From assembly GCF_030409945.1 (NCBI RefSeq), contig NZ_JAUFQV010000026.1, forward strand, positions 186,001-250,000: a DNA stretch of 64,000 bases. Direction: 5' to 3'. Positions 55,784-64,000 of the stretch are shown one piece after another (the first letter of the stretch is position 1; every line of letters begins with the position of its first letter). This DNA comes from Vibrio tapetis subsp. quintayensis (GTDB taxonomy: Bacteria > Pseudomonadota > Gammaproteobacteria > Enterobacterales > Vibrionaceae). The translations under genes were made by a program, and so were the position numbers. The notes under the pieces were generated by a model. The model had not been told where the DNA came from. It ran no database searches and saw only the letters and a program-made list of their open reading frames with translations.

Positions 55784-57775
55784 ATGAATTTATCAGTTGT
55801 AAAACGCACGCTTTTGAGTTTATTTGTTCTCTTATCGTTTGTCATTATTTCGTCGGTCATTGGCTTGGCCAACATCAATAAGTTGAATTTTCAACTGGAC
55901 ACGACGGTCACGAATTTGGCTCCGATGGCAAAAAAGACCAATCAGTTATCAGGAGTGTTATTGAACGTCGCGCGTTTGGTGAGCTTACATGGGATCACCA
56001 AAGAGCAAGAGCTGCGGGCTCAATTGGTCGATCAAACAACTGTGCTCATGGACACATATAGCAGTACGGCACAATCTCTAGTTAAAGACTCCGTTAGCCA
56101 ACCTAAATTCCAGGCATTGCTTTCGGGCGTTGTAATTCACTCCGAGTCCCTGTTTGATGTAAGTCGAGCACAATTCTTGGTGCGTGAGCAGTGGGTTTCC
56201 TCAAATGTTCAACAAAACAAACTTGCCGATGATTTCATGAACGAGTGGGAGTTCTTTCCCGACGACGCACAATATCTAATTGATAGTGTTAACAGTAGTG
56301 ACCAATGGCTAGCCGAAGGGCTAAAGAAAGACGGAATTTTGCTGGGAAGGGCGCTTGAGCAAGCGTTCTTTGCAACAACCGAAGAAGACCAGGCTCAGTA
56401 TTTACAAGCCATGGCATCACATCATGAATCCATGCTAACCAAGAGAAAGCAGTTCCCTCAAAATGCTCAAGATGCGATTTCGTCTCTTGATGGCTATTTC
56501 CAAATGATAGAAGACGCGTTCTCAGAAGAAGGCTTGTTCGCAACGCTATCGAATACGGCAATGTTAGCAACCAAACAAAATCAACAGTTAGTACAAATTG
56601 GCGATCTAATCGACGTTATGTTGCCCGAGCTTGAATTATCTAGCCAGCACGTTGATGCTGAACTGCTTAGCGCTCACCAATTAGCAGACGAAAACAGCCA
56701 CAATGCCACCATTCAAATGATGCTTGTGATTTTGGTTTCTGTTGTGATCTCATCGGGCATTATATGGAGCTTGATCAGCAGTATTAAAGGGTCGCTGAAA
56801 AGAACACTCGCGCAAATGGACCGTTTAGTGTCTGGAGATTTCACGCATAAGGCGGTGATTGCCTCGAAAGATGAATTTGGCCAAATTGGAACTCAACTGA
56901 ACACATTAACAGATCAATTAAATGGCATTCTGGTGGAAGTGGTCGGGAATGCTCAGAAGTTAGCCGGTGGGGCTGACAAAGGTTTGTTAAGTAGTGAAGA
57001 AACTCGATCTCTCATTCGTGACCAGAAATCACAGATAGAAGAGGCGGCAAACGCCATAGAAGAAATGAATGAAGGCATTCGTGAAGTGTCTGAACTTGCG
57101 GATAACGCAAAAAATGAAATTGCCAACGCGTCAGAGCTTGCGAGTCAGAGCCAAGAGGATGTAAGAAGCACTCATAAGCTTACGTTATCCCTACGAGATT
57201 CAATGGATACAGCGGTTAATAAAACACGCCAATTGAAAGAGCAATCTAATGACATTAGCCAGATCCTGGATGTGATACAAAGCATCGCGGAGCAAACAAA
57301 CTTGTTGGCTTTAAATGCTGCTATTGAAGCCGCTCGTGCAGGTGAACAAGGACGAGGGTTTGCCGTTGTAGCTGATGAGGTCCGAGTATTAGCCAGTAGA
57401 ACTCAAGCTTCGACCGTAGAAATCCTCAATGTGATCCAGTCGTTACAAAGTGCGTCTGAGGAAGCGGTGTCCATTATGGCCGAAGGTGAGGGCATGGTTA
57501 GTCAGTGCTTTAGCCAAACTGAAAAAAATGAGCAGCAATTAAAGAAAATAGCGTTAGTGATGGGCCAAATCCAAGATGGTAGTCAGCGGATCGCAACAAC
57601 GGCCCAAGACAAGCTATTGGTAGCAAGCCAAGTGAATGACAACATGCATAGAATTGTTGAACTAGGTGAAGCGACCGAGCAAGAAGCGATGAATAATGCG
57701 GAAGTCAGTAAAGCGTTAAAAGTGCAGTCTGAAGATCAAACCACCCAAGTGGCATTGTTTAAACTAAGCCGCTAG
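55784..57775 (+). CDS. Methyl-accepting chemotaxis protein
   Basis: A 663-residue chemoreceptor. TM1 is about residues 10-30, a periplasmic sensor region of about 280 residues follows (no dCache or PilJ signature seen), TM2 is near 310-330, then a HAMP domain and the cytoplasmic signalling domain with the conserved hairpin tip [33 protein letters not shown] chose the ATG at 55784; the frame extends to 55700. It signals to CheA in the chemotaxis array; no CheWA genes are nearby, which is usual for Vibrio receptors. Ligand unknown. Confidence 0.92.
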   Translation: MNLSVVKRTLLSLFVLLSFVIISSVIGLANINKLNFQLDTTVTNLAPMAKKTNQLSGVLLNVARLVSLHGITKEQELRAQLVDQTTVLMDTYSSTAQSLVKDSVSQPKFQALLSGVVIHSESLFDVSRAQFLVREQWVSSNVQQNKLADDFMNEWEFFPDDAQYLIDSVNSSDQWLAEGLKKDGILLGRALEQAFFATTEEDQAQYLQAMASHHESMLTKRKQFPQNAQDAISSLDGYFQMIEDAFSEEGLFATLSNTAMLATKQNQQLVQIGDLIDVMLPELELSSQHVDAELLSAHQLADENSHNATIQMMLVILVSVVISSGIIWSLISSIKGSLKRTLAQMDRLVSGDFTHKAVIASKDEFGQIGTQLNTLTDQLNGILVEVVGNAQKLAGGADKGLLSSEETRSLIRDQKSQIEEAANAIEEMNEGIREVSELADNAKNEIANASELASQSQEDVRSTHKLTLSLRDSMDTAVNKTRQLKEQSNDISQILDVIQSIAEQTNLLALNAAIEAARAGEQGRGFAVVADEVRVLASRTQASTVEILNVIQSLQSASEEAVSIMAEGEGMVSQCFSQTEKNEQQLKKIALVMGQIQDGSQRIATTAQDKLLVASQVNDNMHRIVELGEATEQEAMNNAEVSKALKVQSEDQTTQVALFKLSR

Positions 57776-57816
57776 CGCCTTAGCTCTTACTGACGTTAGG
57801 GCTTTCTAAGGCCATT

Positions 57817-57850
57817 AAATAACGGATAAATTGGGGTTTATCCGTTATTT
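57817..57850. terminator. Bidirectional terminator between chemoreceptor and LacI genes
   Basis: A 14-base perfect inverted repeat, AAATAACGGATAAA and its complement, around TTGGGG, between two converging genes. Confidence 0.82.
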
Positions 57851-57882
57851 CCGCTTTAGGCCCATTACTTTTTAAGCAGGCA

Positions 57883-58890
57883 CTACAGTTTTCTACAAGA
57901 GCTTCGCTCGACCAAGGTACATGGAATGGTGATTTTTTTAACCTCTTTGGTCTCTTCATTAATGTTTTCTAGCAGTAACTTCGCCGACTCGATACCCACT
58001 TTGTAGGGATCTTGCTTGATCACACTGATCGGCACTTTAAAATGCTCAACCATCGGAATCTCGTCAAAACCAAGCAGAGACACATCTTGTGGCATCTGAA
58101 TACCCAGCTGTTCAAATTCTTTAATGACTTCAATGGTGATCGCCAAGTGTTGAGAGAACAAGGCGGTAGGAGCATTGTCGCCTCTGACGATGTCGTTAAG
58201 CGGAGTATGAAAGCCATGCTCTCGATCCCAAAGGTGCACAAGCTCTGGATCTTTCTCGAGGCCATATCGGCTTAGCGCAGAGCAATAGCCTTGGTATCGT
58301 TCGTCACGGGAGCGAATTCCCTCAAATTTTTGAGTAAGAAAACCGATTCGCTGATGACCCAGTTTAATGAGGTATTCCGTCGCTTTAAATGCAGCTTTAC
58401 GATAATCCGATAGCACAATGTTTGAATCGCACTCGTCATATTCTAATTGAAATTGCACCAGTGGAAAATGGCTATCAATGTACTCAGATACGATATTAAG
58501 GTTCTTGCCTGATGAAGCAATGATAATGCCGTCTACCCGCATCTGCTTTAATGACCTTAAGGCGCGAGCTTCGGTTTCTGCATCAAAATCTGTGTTGTAA
58601 ATCAGTACGTTATATTTACTGGTTTTACAAAAGTCGTCAATACCACGCAGAACACGGCTGGTATAAAATCCCGTAATGTCACGAACAATCACGCCTATGG
58701 TGTTGGTTTTGTCGGTTTTTAAACTGCGCGCTATGGCATTAGGAACGTAGTTTAATTCGCTGATGGCGGACTCGATTCGCGCTCTCGTCCCCTCCGACAT
58801 GTAATCAAATCGTCCGTTTAAAAACTGAGATACGGTACTTTTTGATACCCCTGCGTGCTCGGCAACATCGATTATTTTTATTTTTTTCAT
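57883..58890 (-). CDS. LacI-family transcriptional regulator of the ManD module
   Basis: A 335-residue repressor. HTH and hinge are at residues 1-55 (KIIDVAEHAGVSKSTVSQFL); the effector domain from about 60 has the type I periplasmic-binding fold. It diverges from the D-mannonate dehydratase gene, and the shared 191-base gap has a perfect 16-base operator-like palindrome ACTAAACCGGTTTAGT. LacI regulators use such centre-CG palindromes. Its inducer is probably a hexuronate or aldonate intermediate (inference from the enzyme). Confidence 0.92.
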   Translation of the reverse strand: MKKIKIIDVAEHAGVSKSTVSQFLNGRFDYMSEGTRARIESAISELNYVPNAIARSLKTDKTNTIGVIVRDITGFYTSRVLRGIDDFCKTSKYNVLIYNTDFDAETEARALRSLKQMRVDGIIIASSGKNLNIVSEYIDSHFPLVQFQLEYDECDSNIVLSDYRKAAFKATEYLIKLGHQRIGFLTQKFEGIRSRDERYQGYCSALSRYGLEKDPELVHLWDREHGFHTPLNDIVRGDNAPTALFSQHLAITIEVIKEFEQLGIQMPQDVSLLGFDEIPMVEHFKVPISVIKQDPYKVGIESAKLLLENINEETKEVKKITIPCTLVERSSCRKL

Positions 58891-58963
58891 ACCTGATTAT
58901 ATTTTTGTTAACTAAGTCCGTTTTTCATTATTGACATTCTACCCAGTGAGGGTAAATTAATCA

Positions 58964-58990
58964 ACTAAACCGGTTTAGTAAACCGATTTA
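58964..58990. promoter_or_regulatory. LacI operators in the divergent promoter
   Basis: ACTAAACCGGTTTAGT (58964-58979) is a perfect 16-base palindrome with the CG centre typical of LacI sites. A second copy, TAAACCGATTTA (58979-58990), follows with its centre 13 bases away. Both lie between the LacI and ManD genes, downstream of a TTGACA (58931-58936). Confidence 0.78.
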
Positions 58991-59081
58991 GTTGCATTGG
59001 ATGAGATGATTTATCAGTAACTTATAACAATGCTAGGTCGGTTAATTCGCTAGATATAATTGTTGGAATGGAATTAAGATT

Positions 59082-60299
59082 ATGAAAATTAAAGATATTA
59101 AAGTATTTGTTACTTGTCCGGGCCGTAATTTCGTCACGGTAAAAGTCATCACAGAAAGCGGAGAGTACGGTTTAGGCGATGCAACGGTTAATGGCCGTGA
59201 AATGGCGGTAGCAAGCTACTTATCTGAACATGTTGTTCCATGTTTGATTGGCCGAGATGCTCATAATATCGAAGACATTTGGCAATACCTGTATCGTGGC
59301 GTGTACTGGCGCCGCGGCCCAATTACCATGGCAGCGATCGCTGCGATTGATATGGCGTTATGGGACATCAAAGGCAAGGTTGCAGGTTTGCCTGTTTATC
59401 AATTGCTTGGTGGAAAAAGCCGAACGGGTGTTACGGTTTATGCTCACGCAAATGGTGAAACCATCGAAGACACGCTAGACAAAGTGGGCGAGTGTATCGA
59501 GCAAGGCTATAAAGTCGTGCGTTTGCAATGCGCGGTACCGGGCTTAAAAGAAACGTACGGTGTGCTAGGTGACAAAAAAGATTATTTTGAGCTGCAAGGC
59601 AACCGCCCATTACCGCCAGAACAAGAATGGTCGACCAGTAAATACTTTAAAATGGTTGTAGAGTTGTTCGAGCAAGCTCGTGAGCGTTTTGGATACGACA
59701 TTCACTTCACGCACGACGTGCACAGCCGCTTGACGCCAATCGAATCAGCAAAACTAGGTAAGTTGCTAGAGAAGTATAACTTGTTCTTCCTTGAAGATGC
59801 GTCGATTGCAGAGAATCAAGATAACTACAAAATCATACGTCATCACACAACAACACCATTGGCTTTGGGTGAAACCTACAACACCATTTGGGACTGTAAA
59901 GAACTGTTAGAAAATCAACTGATTGATTACATCCGAGTTGCAGCAACTCACGCTGGTGGTATTACTGCTATGCGCAGAATTGCTGACTTTGCCAGTGTGT
60001 ATAACGTGAAAACAGCGCCACACGGTGCTCCGGATCTATCGCCAATTTGTTTCGCGGCTCACATGCATCTGAACATCTCAACGCCGAACTTTGGCATTCA
60101 AGAGTACGTAGGGTTAGGCAACGAAGCGACATTGCGCTTGTTCAGCCATGATATGTATTTAGACAACGGTATGGTTTACGTGTCAGACAAGCCAGGGCTA
60201 GGCGTCGAATTTGACGAAGAAGCGGCGCAAGAGTACCCGTATAAGCGTTCGTATCTGCCAGTTAGTCGTCTTGAAGATGGGACACTTTGGCACTGGTAA
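59082..60299 (+). CDS. D-mannonate dehydratase family enzyme (enolase superfamily, ManD/RspA type)
   Basis: A 405-residue enolase-superfamily enzyme that dehydrates D-mannonate (and in some members D-gluconate) to 2-keto-3-deoxygluconate. Metal ligands Asp212, Glu238 and Glu264, the base His214 and the ManD-specific Arg147/Tyr159 dyad (VVRLQC; KETYG) are in place. Length and the N-terminal capping domain fit ManD exactly. Low-activity ManD members exist, so the true substrate is open. It diverges from the LacI gene and is followed, 48 bases later, by a Gfo/Idh/MocA gene. The stop codon is part of a third operator-like site. Confidence 0.88.
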   Translation: MKIKDIKVFVTCPGRNFVTVKVITESGEYGLGDATVNGREMAVASYLSEHVVPCLIGRDAHNIEDIWQYLYRGVYWRRGPITMAAIAAIDMALWDIKGKVAGLPVYQLLGGKSRTGVTVYAHANGETIEDTLDKVGECIEQGYKVVRLQCAVPGLKETYGVLGDKKDYFELQGNRPLPPEQEWSTSKYFKMVVELFEQARERFGYDIHFTHDVHSRLTPIESAKLGKLLEKYNLFFLEDASIAENQDNYKIIRHHTTTPLALGETYNTIWDCKELLENQLIDYIRVAATHAGGITAMRRIADFASVYNVKTAPHGAPDLSPICFAAHMHLNISTPNFGIQEYVGLGNEATLRLFSHDMYLDNGMVYVSDKPGLGVEFDEEAAQEYPYKRSYLPVSRLEDGTLWHW

Positions 60300-60308
60300 A
60301 CCGATTTA
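60297..60308. promoter_or_regulatory. Third LacI operator-like site at the ManD stop codon
   Basis: TAAACCGATTTA recurs here, identical to 58979-58990. It begins in the TAA stop and lies between the ManD and oxidoreductase genes. It is 1.3 kb from the main pair, a distance that allows DNA looping, or it may control the second gene alone. Confidence 0.6.
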
Positions 60309-60347
60309 GAACCCAAACAATTTATCATAAAGAATTAAGGGATATGA

Positions 60348-61487
60348 ATGAATAATAAGAAAACAGTGCTTGTGTATGGAACGGGGTTTGCCGGACAAGG
60401 TCACTCTCAGGCGTTTAGAGATGCTGGCGCAGAAGTCGTTGGTATTGTTGGGCGAACGGAAAGTGTGGTTAAGCAAGTGGCCAGTGATTTAGATATTGGT
60501 TACGCAGGTACCGACTGGGTACAAGCATTAGAAGTGTGCAAGCCAGATATTGTCGCGATTGCAACGCCGGGGGGCGCGCACGTAGAGGCGATTAAACAGG
60601 CTATCGAATTTGGCTGCCATATATTTTGCGATAAACCACTAACGGAAAGTGGTGAAACGGCGCAAGAAATCTACGACATGGCGAAAGCGCATAACGTAAA
60701 AACAGCGTTCGCCGCGAGTTTTCGTTATATGCCAGAAATTATGCACGCCAAGCGATTGGTGGAGCAAGGGCTGATAGGTTTACCGACAGAGGTGGAGTGT
60801 ATCTCGCACTTCAATTTAGACAAATACATCCCATTTGGCTGGTCGCACAGCGCACAAGCCGGTGGTGGTCGCCTAAACAACAACTTTACCCATTTATTAT
60901 CCATCGTGACATCGGTGGTCGGTGAAAATATTCTATCTATAAAAGGTGAAGTAAGAAATGACATGCCAACAGCGCCCGTTGTTGATGGTGTTCATAACTT
61001 TATGGAAAGAAGAAATTACATTCCAGAAGACATTAACGATCCTAACTTAGAGTGGAAAGAAACCGATGTGGAATGGTCTTATACCGTTCTAGCCCAAATT
61101 GAAAGTAAGTTGCGTGCACCTAACCCAGTGTCGGTATTGTTTAAGCATGGTGGGCTGACACCAAGGTTTAACGATGATCACATTGTGTTCCATGGCAGTG
61201 CGGGTTCAATTTACATCAAGGGCCACTATGGCACGGGCCCACTTTACCTTTGGGGAGCAAATAAACAGTGGCAAGAAATCCCACTACCACAGGATATTTC
61301 TGCTTCGCTGCCATCCATAGCGGATGATACGCAAAGAAGCTGGACTCATCTTGCTGTTCAATTGGTGAAAGACGTTCAAGGAGAAAGTGTAGAACCGTAT
61401 CAGACCTTTAAACAAGGGTGCCAGTATCAGAAGATCATCGATGTCATCAGACAAAATGACAATTGGACAGACGTGAGTAAATTCTAA
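60348..61487 (+). CDS. Gfo/Idh/MocA-family NAD(P)-dependent dehydrogenase
   Basis: A 379-residue oxidoreductase. The N-terminal Rossmann domain has GTGFAGQGHSQAFRDAGA near 10-27 and the IFCDKPLTESGE motif with the catalytic lysine near residue 96; the C-terminal dimerisation domain follows. The family oxidises sugars, sugar acids or inositols. In this operon it may form the hexonate that ManD dehydrates, or process its product. AAGGGAT precedes the ATG at 60348. A terminator follows. Confidence 0.88.
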   Translation: MNNKKTVLVYGTGFAGQGHSQAFRDAGAEVVGIVGRTESVVKQVASDLDIGYAGTDWVQALEVCKPDIVAIATPGGAHVEAIKQAIEFGCHIFCDKPLTESGETAQEIYDMAKAHNVKTAFAASFRYMPEIMHAKRLVEQGLIGLPTEVECISHFNLDKYIPFGWSHSAQAGGGRLNNNFTHLLSIVTSVVGENILSIKGEVRNDMPTAPVVDGVHNFMERRNYIPEDINDPNLEWKETDVEWSYTVLAQIESKLRAPNPVSVLFKHGGLTPRFNDDHIVFHGSAGSIYIKGHYGTGPLYLWGANKQWQEIPLPQDISASLPSIADDTQRSWTHLAVQLVKDVQGESVEPYQTFKQGCQYQKIIDVIRQNDNWTDVSKF

Positions 61488-61535
61488 TTCGAAAAAACAA
61501 ACAGTGATCTAGACGACCAACTAGACGCTGCCTTT

Positions 61536-61564
61536 AAAGCCCTGACCTAATCAGGGCTTTTTAT
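61536..61564 (+). terminator. Intrinsic terminator of the ManD operon
   Basis: Stem AAAGCCCTGA and TCAGGGCTTT around a five-base loop, followed by TTATC, about 50 bases after the dehydrogenase stop. Confidence 0.82.
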
Positions 61565-61643
61565 CATGTGAATTCCATTTGTTTCCTTATTGATAACACT
61601 GTTACACTATTGTGAACTTTATATATCATTGGAAAGAGTAGTT

Positions 61644-62006
61644 ATGGCGTTCATCCGTTGGTTTTTGGGGAAAGTGATTTTGACGCTGAATTTCGTTTTT
61701 AGTCCTCAGGGTAAAAAACGTACAGTAGAGTTGCAGCAAGATGTTGACGAAAGGTCGAAATCAATGGCGCTGTATCAATTTGAAGCTTGTCCTTTTTGTG
61801 TAAAAGTACGACGTGCAATGAAGCGTCAATCGGTGACTTTTGATCTTCGAGATGCAAAAAATAATCCAGTACATCGAGATGACTTATTGACGAACGGCGG
61901 TGCGATCAAAGTGCCATGTCTACGTATTGAGAAAGAGAATGGCGAAGCTGTATGGATGTACGAGTCGTCTGATATTGTTGCTTACCTAGAAAAAGAATTC
62001 GCTTAA
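61644..62006 (+). CDS. Membrane-anchored glutaredoxin-like protein
   Basis: A 120-residue protein. Residues 3-22 (FIRWFLGKVILTLNFVF) are a hydrophobic anchor; the glutaredoxin fold follows with the active site CPFC in FEACPFCVKVRRAMKRQ. A GGAAAGAG site precedes the ATG at 61644; the longer frame has none. It reduces disulfides or glutathionylated proteins at the inner face of the membrane. A conserved cis-Pro segment (KVPCLRIEKENG) is present. It is a single-gene unit. Confidence 0.86.
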   Translation: MAFIRWFLGKVILTLNFVFSPQGKKRTVELQQDVDERSKSMALYQFEACPFCVKVRRAMKRQSVTFDLRDAKNNPVHRDDLLTNGGAIKVPCLRIEKENGEAVWMYESSDIVAYLEKEFA

Positions 62007-62207
62007 GGGCGACATGCCGACAAGTGAGTCACATTGCGTGTGGAATATGACTATCGCGATCTTATGAAGGGTTGCGGTTTTTTTTGTTCGTAATACACGG
62101 GATAAGCTGTCTTGATAGTGAGATTATGACGGCTGTTTTACAAAATATGTGTGCTGCCATTGTGTGTGAGCTAAGGTTAAACAAGGATCAAGTCGTGGAG
62201 TGTGTTA

Positions 62208-62972
62208 ATGCTTAGAACAATCATAGTGGGTTCTCTTTTCCTGTTTACCTTTTCAAGTTTTGGCTACGAAAAATCTATTACCCTGACCGCTGGTAACTAC
62301 CCTCCTTATCAATCGCCTAATTTGAAACACTATGGCGTTGTGTCTCGAATTGTCACAGAGGCGTTTGCGTTAGAAGGGGTAGAAGTCACCTATAAATTTT
62401 TGCCATGGAAAAGGGCGTATAAATATATTCTGTCAGGTAAGTTGGATGGAGTGGGTTATGCAACAAAAAAATCCTCTCGCCTTGAGCATTTTTATTTTTC
62501 CGATCCGGTTTTCGAGAAAAAGCGAGTATTTTTTCATTTGAAAAGCACGCAATTTGATTGGAATAGCATGGAAGACCTGCAAGGGTTGAAAATCGGTGCT
62601 TTGCTTGGGTACTCGTACAGCGACGAATTCGATGAGGCAGATGCCAGTGGATTAATCGCTACTCAGCGAGTTAACACTCATCAACAGAACATGACCAAAC
62701 TAGCTCATGGAAATCGCATTGATATTGCACTCTCGACCATCGACCAAGGTTACTATGCGTTGCAACAAGTTCACCCGGAAGATATCGAGTTGGTGACTTA
62801 CCACCCTAAAATGCTACAAAACGCGGATATGCACTTGATGTTGTCTAAGAAAGTGGAAAAAAATAAAGAGTTAGTTGAAGTATTTAACCGTGGTCTTAAA
62901 AAGCTCAAACAAAGTGGTAAATACGACCAGTATTTTATGGAGTCTCAACGAGGGGACTATATTAAGCCTTAA
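62208..62972 (+). CDS. Periplasmic solute-binding-type protein (SBP family 3)
   Basis: A 254-residue exported protein with a signal peptide (cleavage near SSFG). The fold is that of amino-acid-type binding proteins: AGNYPPYQSPNLKHYGVVSRIVTEAF at the start, FLPWKRAYKYILSGKLDGVGYATKKSSRLEHFYFSDPV as the family block, and the C-terminal YDQYF. No ABC transporter genes are near, so it may be an orphan or a sensor-linked protein. GGAG at 62197-62200 marks the start at 62208. Confidence 0.82.
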   Translation: MLRTIIVGSLFLFTFSSFGYEKSITLTAGNYPPYQSPNLKHYGVVSRIVTEAFALEGVEVTYKFLPWKRAYKYILSGKLDGVGYATKKSSRLEHFYFSDPVFEKKRVFFHLKSTQFDWNSMEDLQGLKIGALLGYSYSDEFDEADASGLIATQRVNTHQQNMTKLAHGNRIDIALSTIDQGYYALQQVHPEDIELVTYHPKMLQNADMHLMLSKKVEKNKELVEVFNRGLKKLKQSGKYDQYFMESQRGDYIKP

Positions 62973-63102
62973 AGCCGCGCTGATGGCTTGAGCTGGTGAC
63001 GGTTGATTTGAAGAAAGTGCCAACATAGCGGTCGTGTTGGTTACATAAGTCGTAATAATAGGTATGCTAGATTGGTTGCCATAATTATTACAAGGACTTG
63101 AA

Positions 63103-63387
63103 ATGAATCTAGATAAAGCGAAGAAACGTATAGCCAAGCAAGTTAAGAAAGGATTTAAGGGCTACCCTCAAATTTCGCTGTCTTACTTCGGCGAAAATGT
63201 GGATGTCGCGACGGAAGTCGTTGTTCAGTTTACGTTAGAAGAGGGCGCGGAACCTCAAGAAGAGCGATTCGCAACGAAAACGGATGCGCGTGAAGACGAA
63301 GTGATTCAATCTGCGCTGGTGAAAATTATCGAACGCGCAAATGCTAGCACTGTCATTGAGATTGAAGGTGTGTCGATAAAATCTTAA
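63103..63387 (+). CDS. Hypothetical small protein
   Basis: A 94-residue cytoplasmic protein of no family known to me. The N-terminus is basic (KAKKRIAKQVKKGFKGYP), followed by beta-type segments (QISLSYFGENVDVATEVVVQFTLEEGAEPQEERF) and a helix. AAGGACTTG precedes the ATG. It is compact and probably a real gene. It could be a nucleic-acid- or membrane-binding accessory, but nothing supports this beyond its charge. It lies before the repair glycosylase gene. Confidence 0.72.
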   Translation: MNLDKAKKRIAKQVKKGFKGYPQISLSYFGENVDVATEVVVQFTLEEGAEPQEERFATKTDAREDEVIQSALVKIIERANASTVIEIEGVSIKS

Positions 63388-63454
63388 TGTGATTCGGTTC
63401 TGCTTCGCTGCTTGTTGAATAATCACGTGTGGCGGACTTCGTATCCCCATTTCT

Positions 63455-64000
63455 ATGAGTATGACATCCGCGATGACGCAATCTCTATCGGCCTTTGAGG
63501 CAAGAAAACTGGTGTTGCACGCGCAAAGGCTGCCTCCTAAGCAACAAAAAGGCAGCGCGATAATGGCGACGTTATCGGCGATTGAGCATCTAGGTTATAT
63601 ACAAATCGACACTATTTCGGTGGTTCAACGAGCCCATCATCATACGTTGTGGAACCGAAACCCTCGTTATCAAGCCAAGCACTTAGATACTCTATTAGAA
63701 GACAAAGCCATTTTCGAATATTGGTCTCATGCAGCGGCTTACTTACCGATGCGAGATTATCGCTTTAGCCTGCTAAGAAAACACGCTGTTACCCAAGGGC
63801 ATCAAAATCATTGGTATGAGCGTAATCATGGGATGATGGACGCGATTCTAAAAAGAATAGAAACCGAAGGTCCGTTGATGGCCAAGGACTTTGAGGGTGA
63901 GAGCCAACAGAGTGCAGGTTGGGGCAGTAAACCTGCCAAACGGGCGTTGGAGAACTTGTATATGCAAGGGGATCTGATGATCCCAAAACGCGTTAATTTC
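63455..64000 (+). CDS. YcaQ/AlkZ-type winged-helix DNA glycosylase (partial, 3' end cut by window)
   Basis: At least 182 codons are open to the window edge. The segment LGYIQIDTISVVQRAHHHTLWNRNPRY contains the Q-x-D catalytic motif of YcaQ/AlkZ glycosylases that unhook interstrand crosslinks, and the LKRIETEGPLMAKDFEG helix-turn-helix block follows. The family is about 400 residues, so more than half of the gene lies outside. Starts at 63455 or 63461 are both possible. No ribosome site stands out. Confidence 0.88.
   Translation, partial: MSMTSAMTQSLSAFEARKLVLHAQRLPPKQQKGSAIMATLSAIEHLGYIQIDTISVVQRAHHHTLWNRNPRYQAKHLDTLLEDKAIFEYWSHAAAYLPMRDYRFSLLRKHAVTQGHQNHWYERNHGMMDAILKRIETEGPLMAKDFEGESQQSAGWGSKPAKRALENLYMQGDLMIPKRVNF

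Overview
The window looks like an accessory, regulator-rich stretch of a marine gammaproteobacterial chromosome, most likely a Vibrio and perhaps its smaller chromosome. This rests on overall protein resemblance (LdhA, YghU, CatB-type acetyltransferase, DmeF, TraF-like porin, AlkC, viroplasmin-type RNase H), moderate base composition and the dense packing of LysR genes with small detoxification genes. No rRNA, tRNA, CRISPR array, prophage or intact insertion sequence was seen. The species is an inference and was not tested by any search.

Layout. 0-5 kb: a start of a divergent gene at the left edge, then a three-gene operon for CoA-thioester metabolism (CoA-transferase, FadB/FadJ-type multifunctional enzyme, thiolase). 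5-10 kb: an exported serine hydrolase, a LysR regulator, a small outer-membrane protein, an unknown protein and the wreck of an OprB-type sugar porin. 10-16 kb: an RND efflux operon with the outer-membrane gene first. 16-17.3 kb: a cold-shock-fold protein translationally coupled to a protein with four AT-hook-like motifs, the least familiar unit here. 17.7-24.7 kb: LdhA, DUF3861/DUF2798 membrane pair, YghU, a site-2 protease, CatB-type acetyltransferase, MarR and the DmeF metal exporter.

24.7-34.5 kb: small monooxygenase-fold proteins, LysR, WYL, AraC/GlxA and MocR regulators, LysE exporter, isochorismatase-fold hydrolase, PPOX-fold protein and RNase H. 34.6-42.6 kb: a two-component system downstream of, and co-oriented with, a second RND tripartite pump; between them lies an eight-copy heptamer repeat. 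42.7-57.8 kb: AlkC-like repair glycosylase, diguanylate cyclase, TraF-like barrel, secreted C45-type Ntn hydrolase, MATE and EamA transporters each divergent from a LysR gene, alpha/beta hydrolase, Cds1-like cysteine desulfhydrase, cupin and a chemoreceptor. 57.9-61.5 kb: a LacI regulator with D-mannonate dehydratase and a Gfo/Idh/MocA dehydrogenase. 61.6-64 kb: glutaredoxin, a solute-binding-type protein, a small unknown and the start of a YcaQ-type glycosylase.

How it works together. Most of the window is a series of small modules in which a regulator is transcribed away from its probable target: LysR/MATE, LysR/EamA, LysR/monooxygenase-fold gene, GlxA/isochorismatase, MocR/PPOX, LacI/ManD. 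Several have visible operator-like symmetry in the shared promoter. The general theme is export, detoxification and use of minor carbon sources. The items most worth a second look are the cold-shock/AT-hook pair, the LacI-ManD-Gfo catabolic module with a third operator at the ManD stop codon, the two heptamer tandem repeats just upstream of genes, the decayed porin, and the unusual proton-relay residues in both RND pumps.
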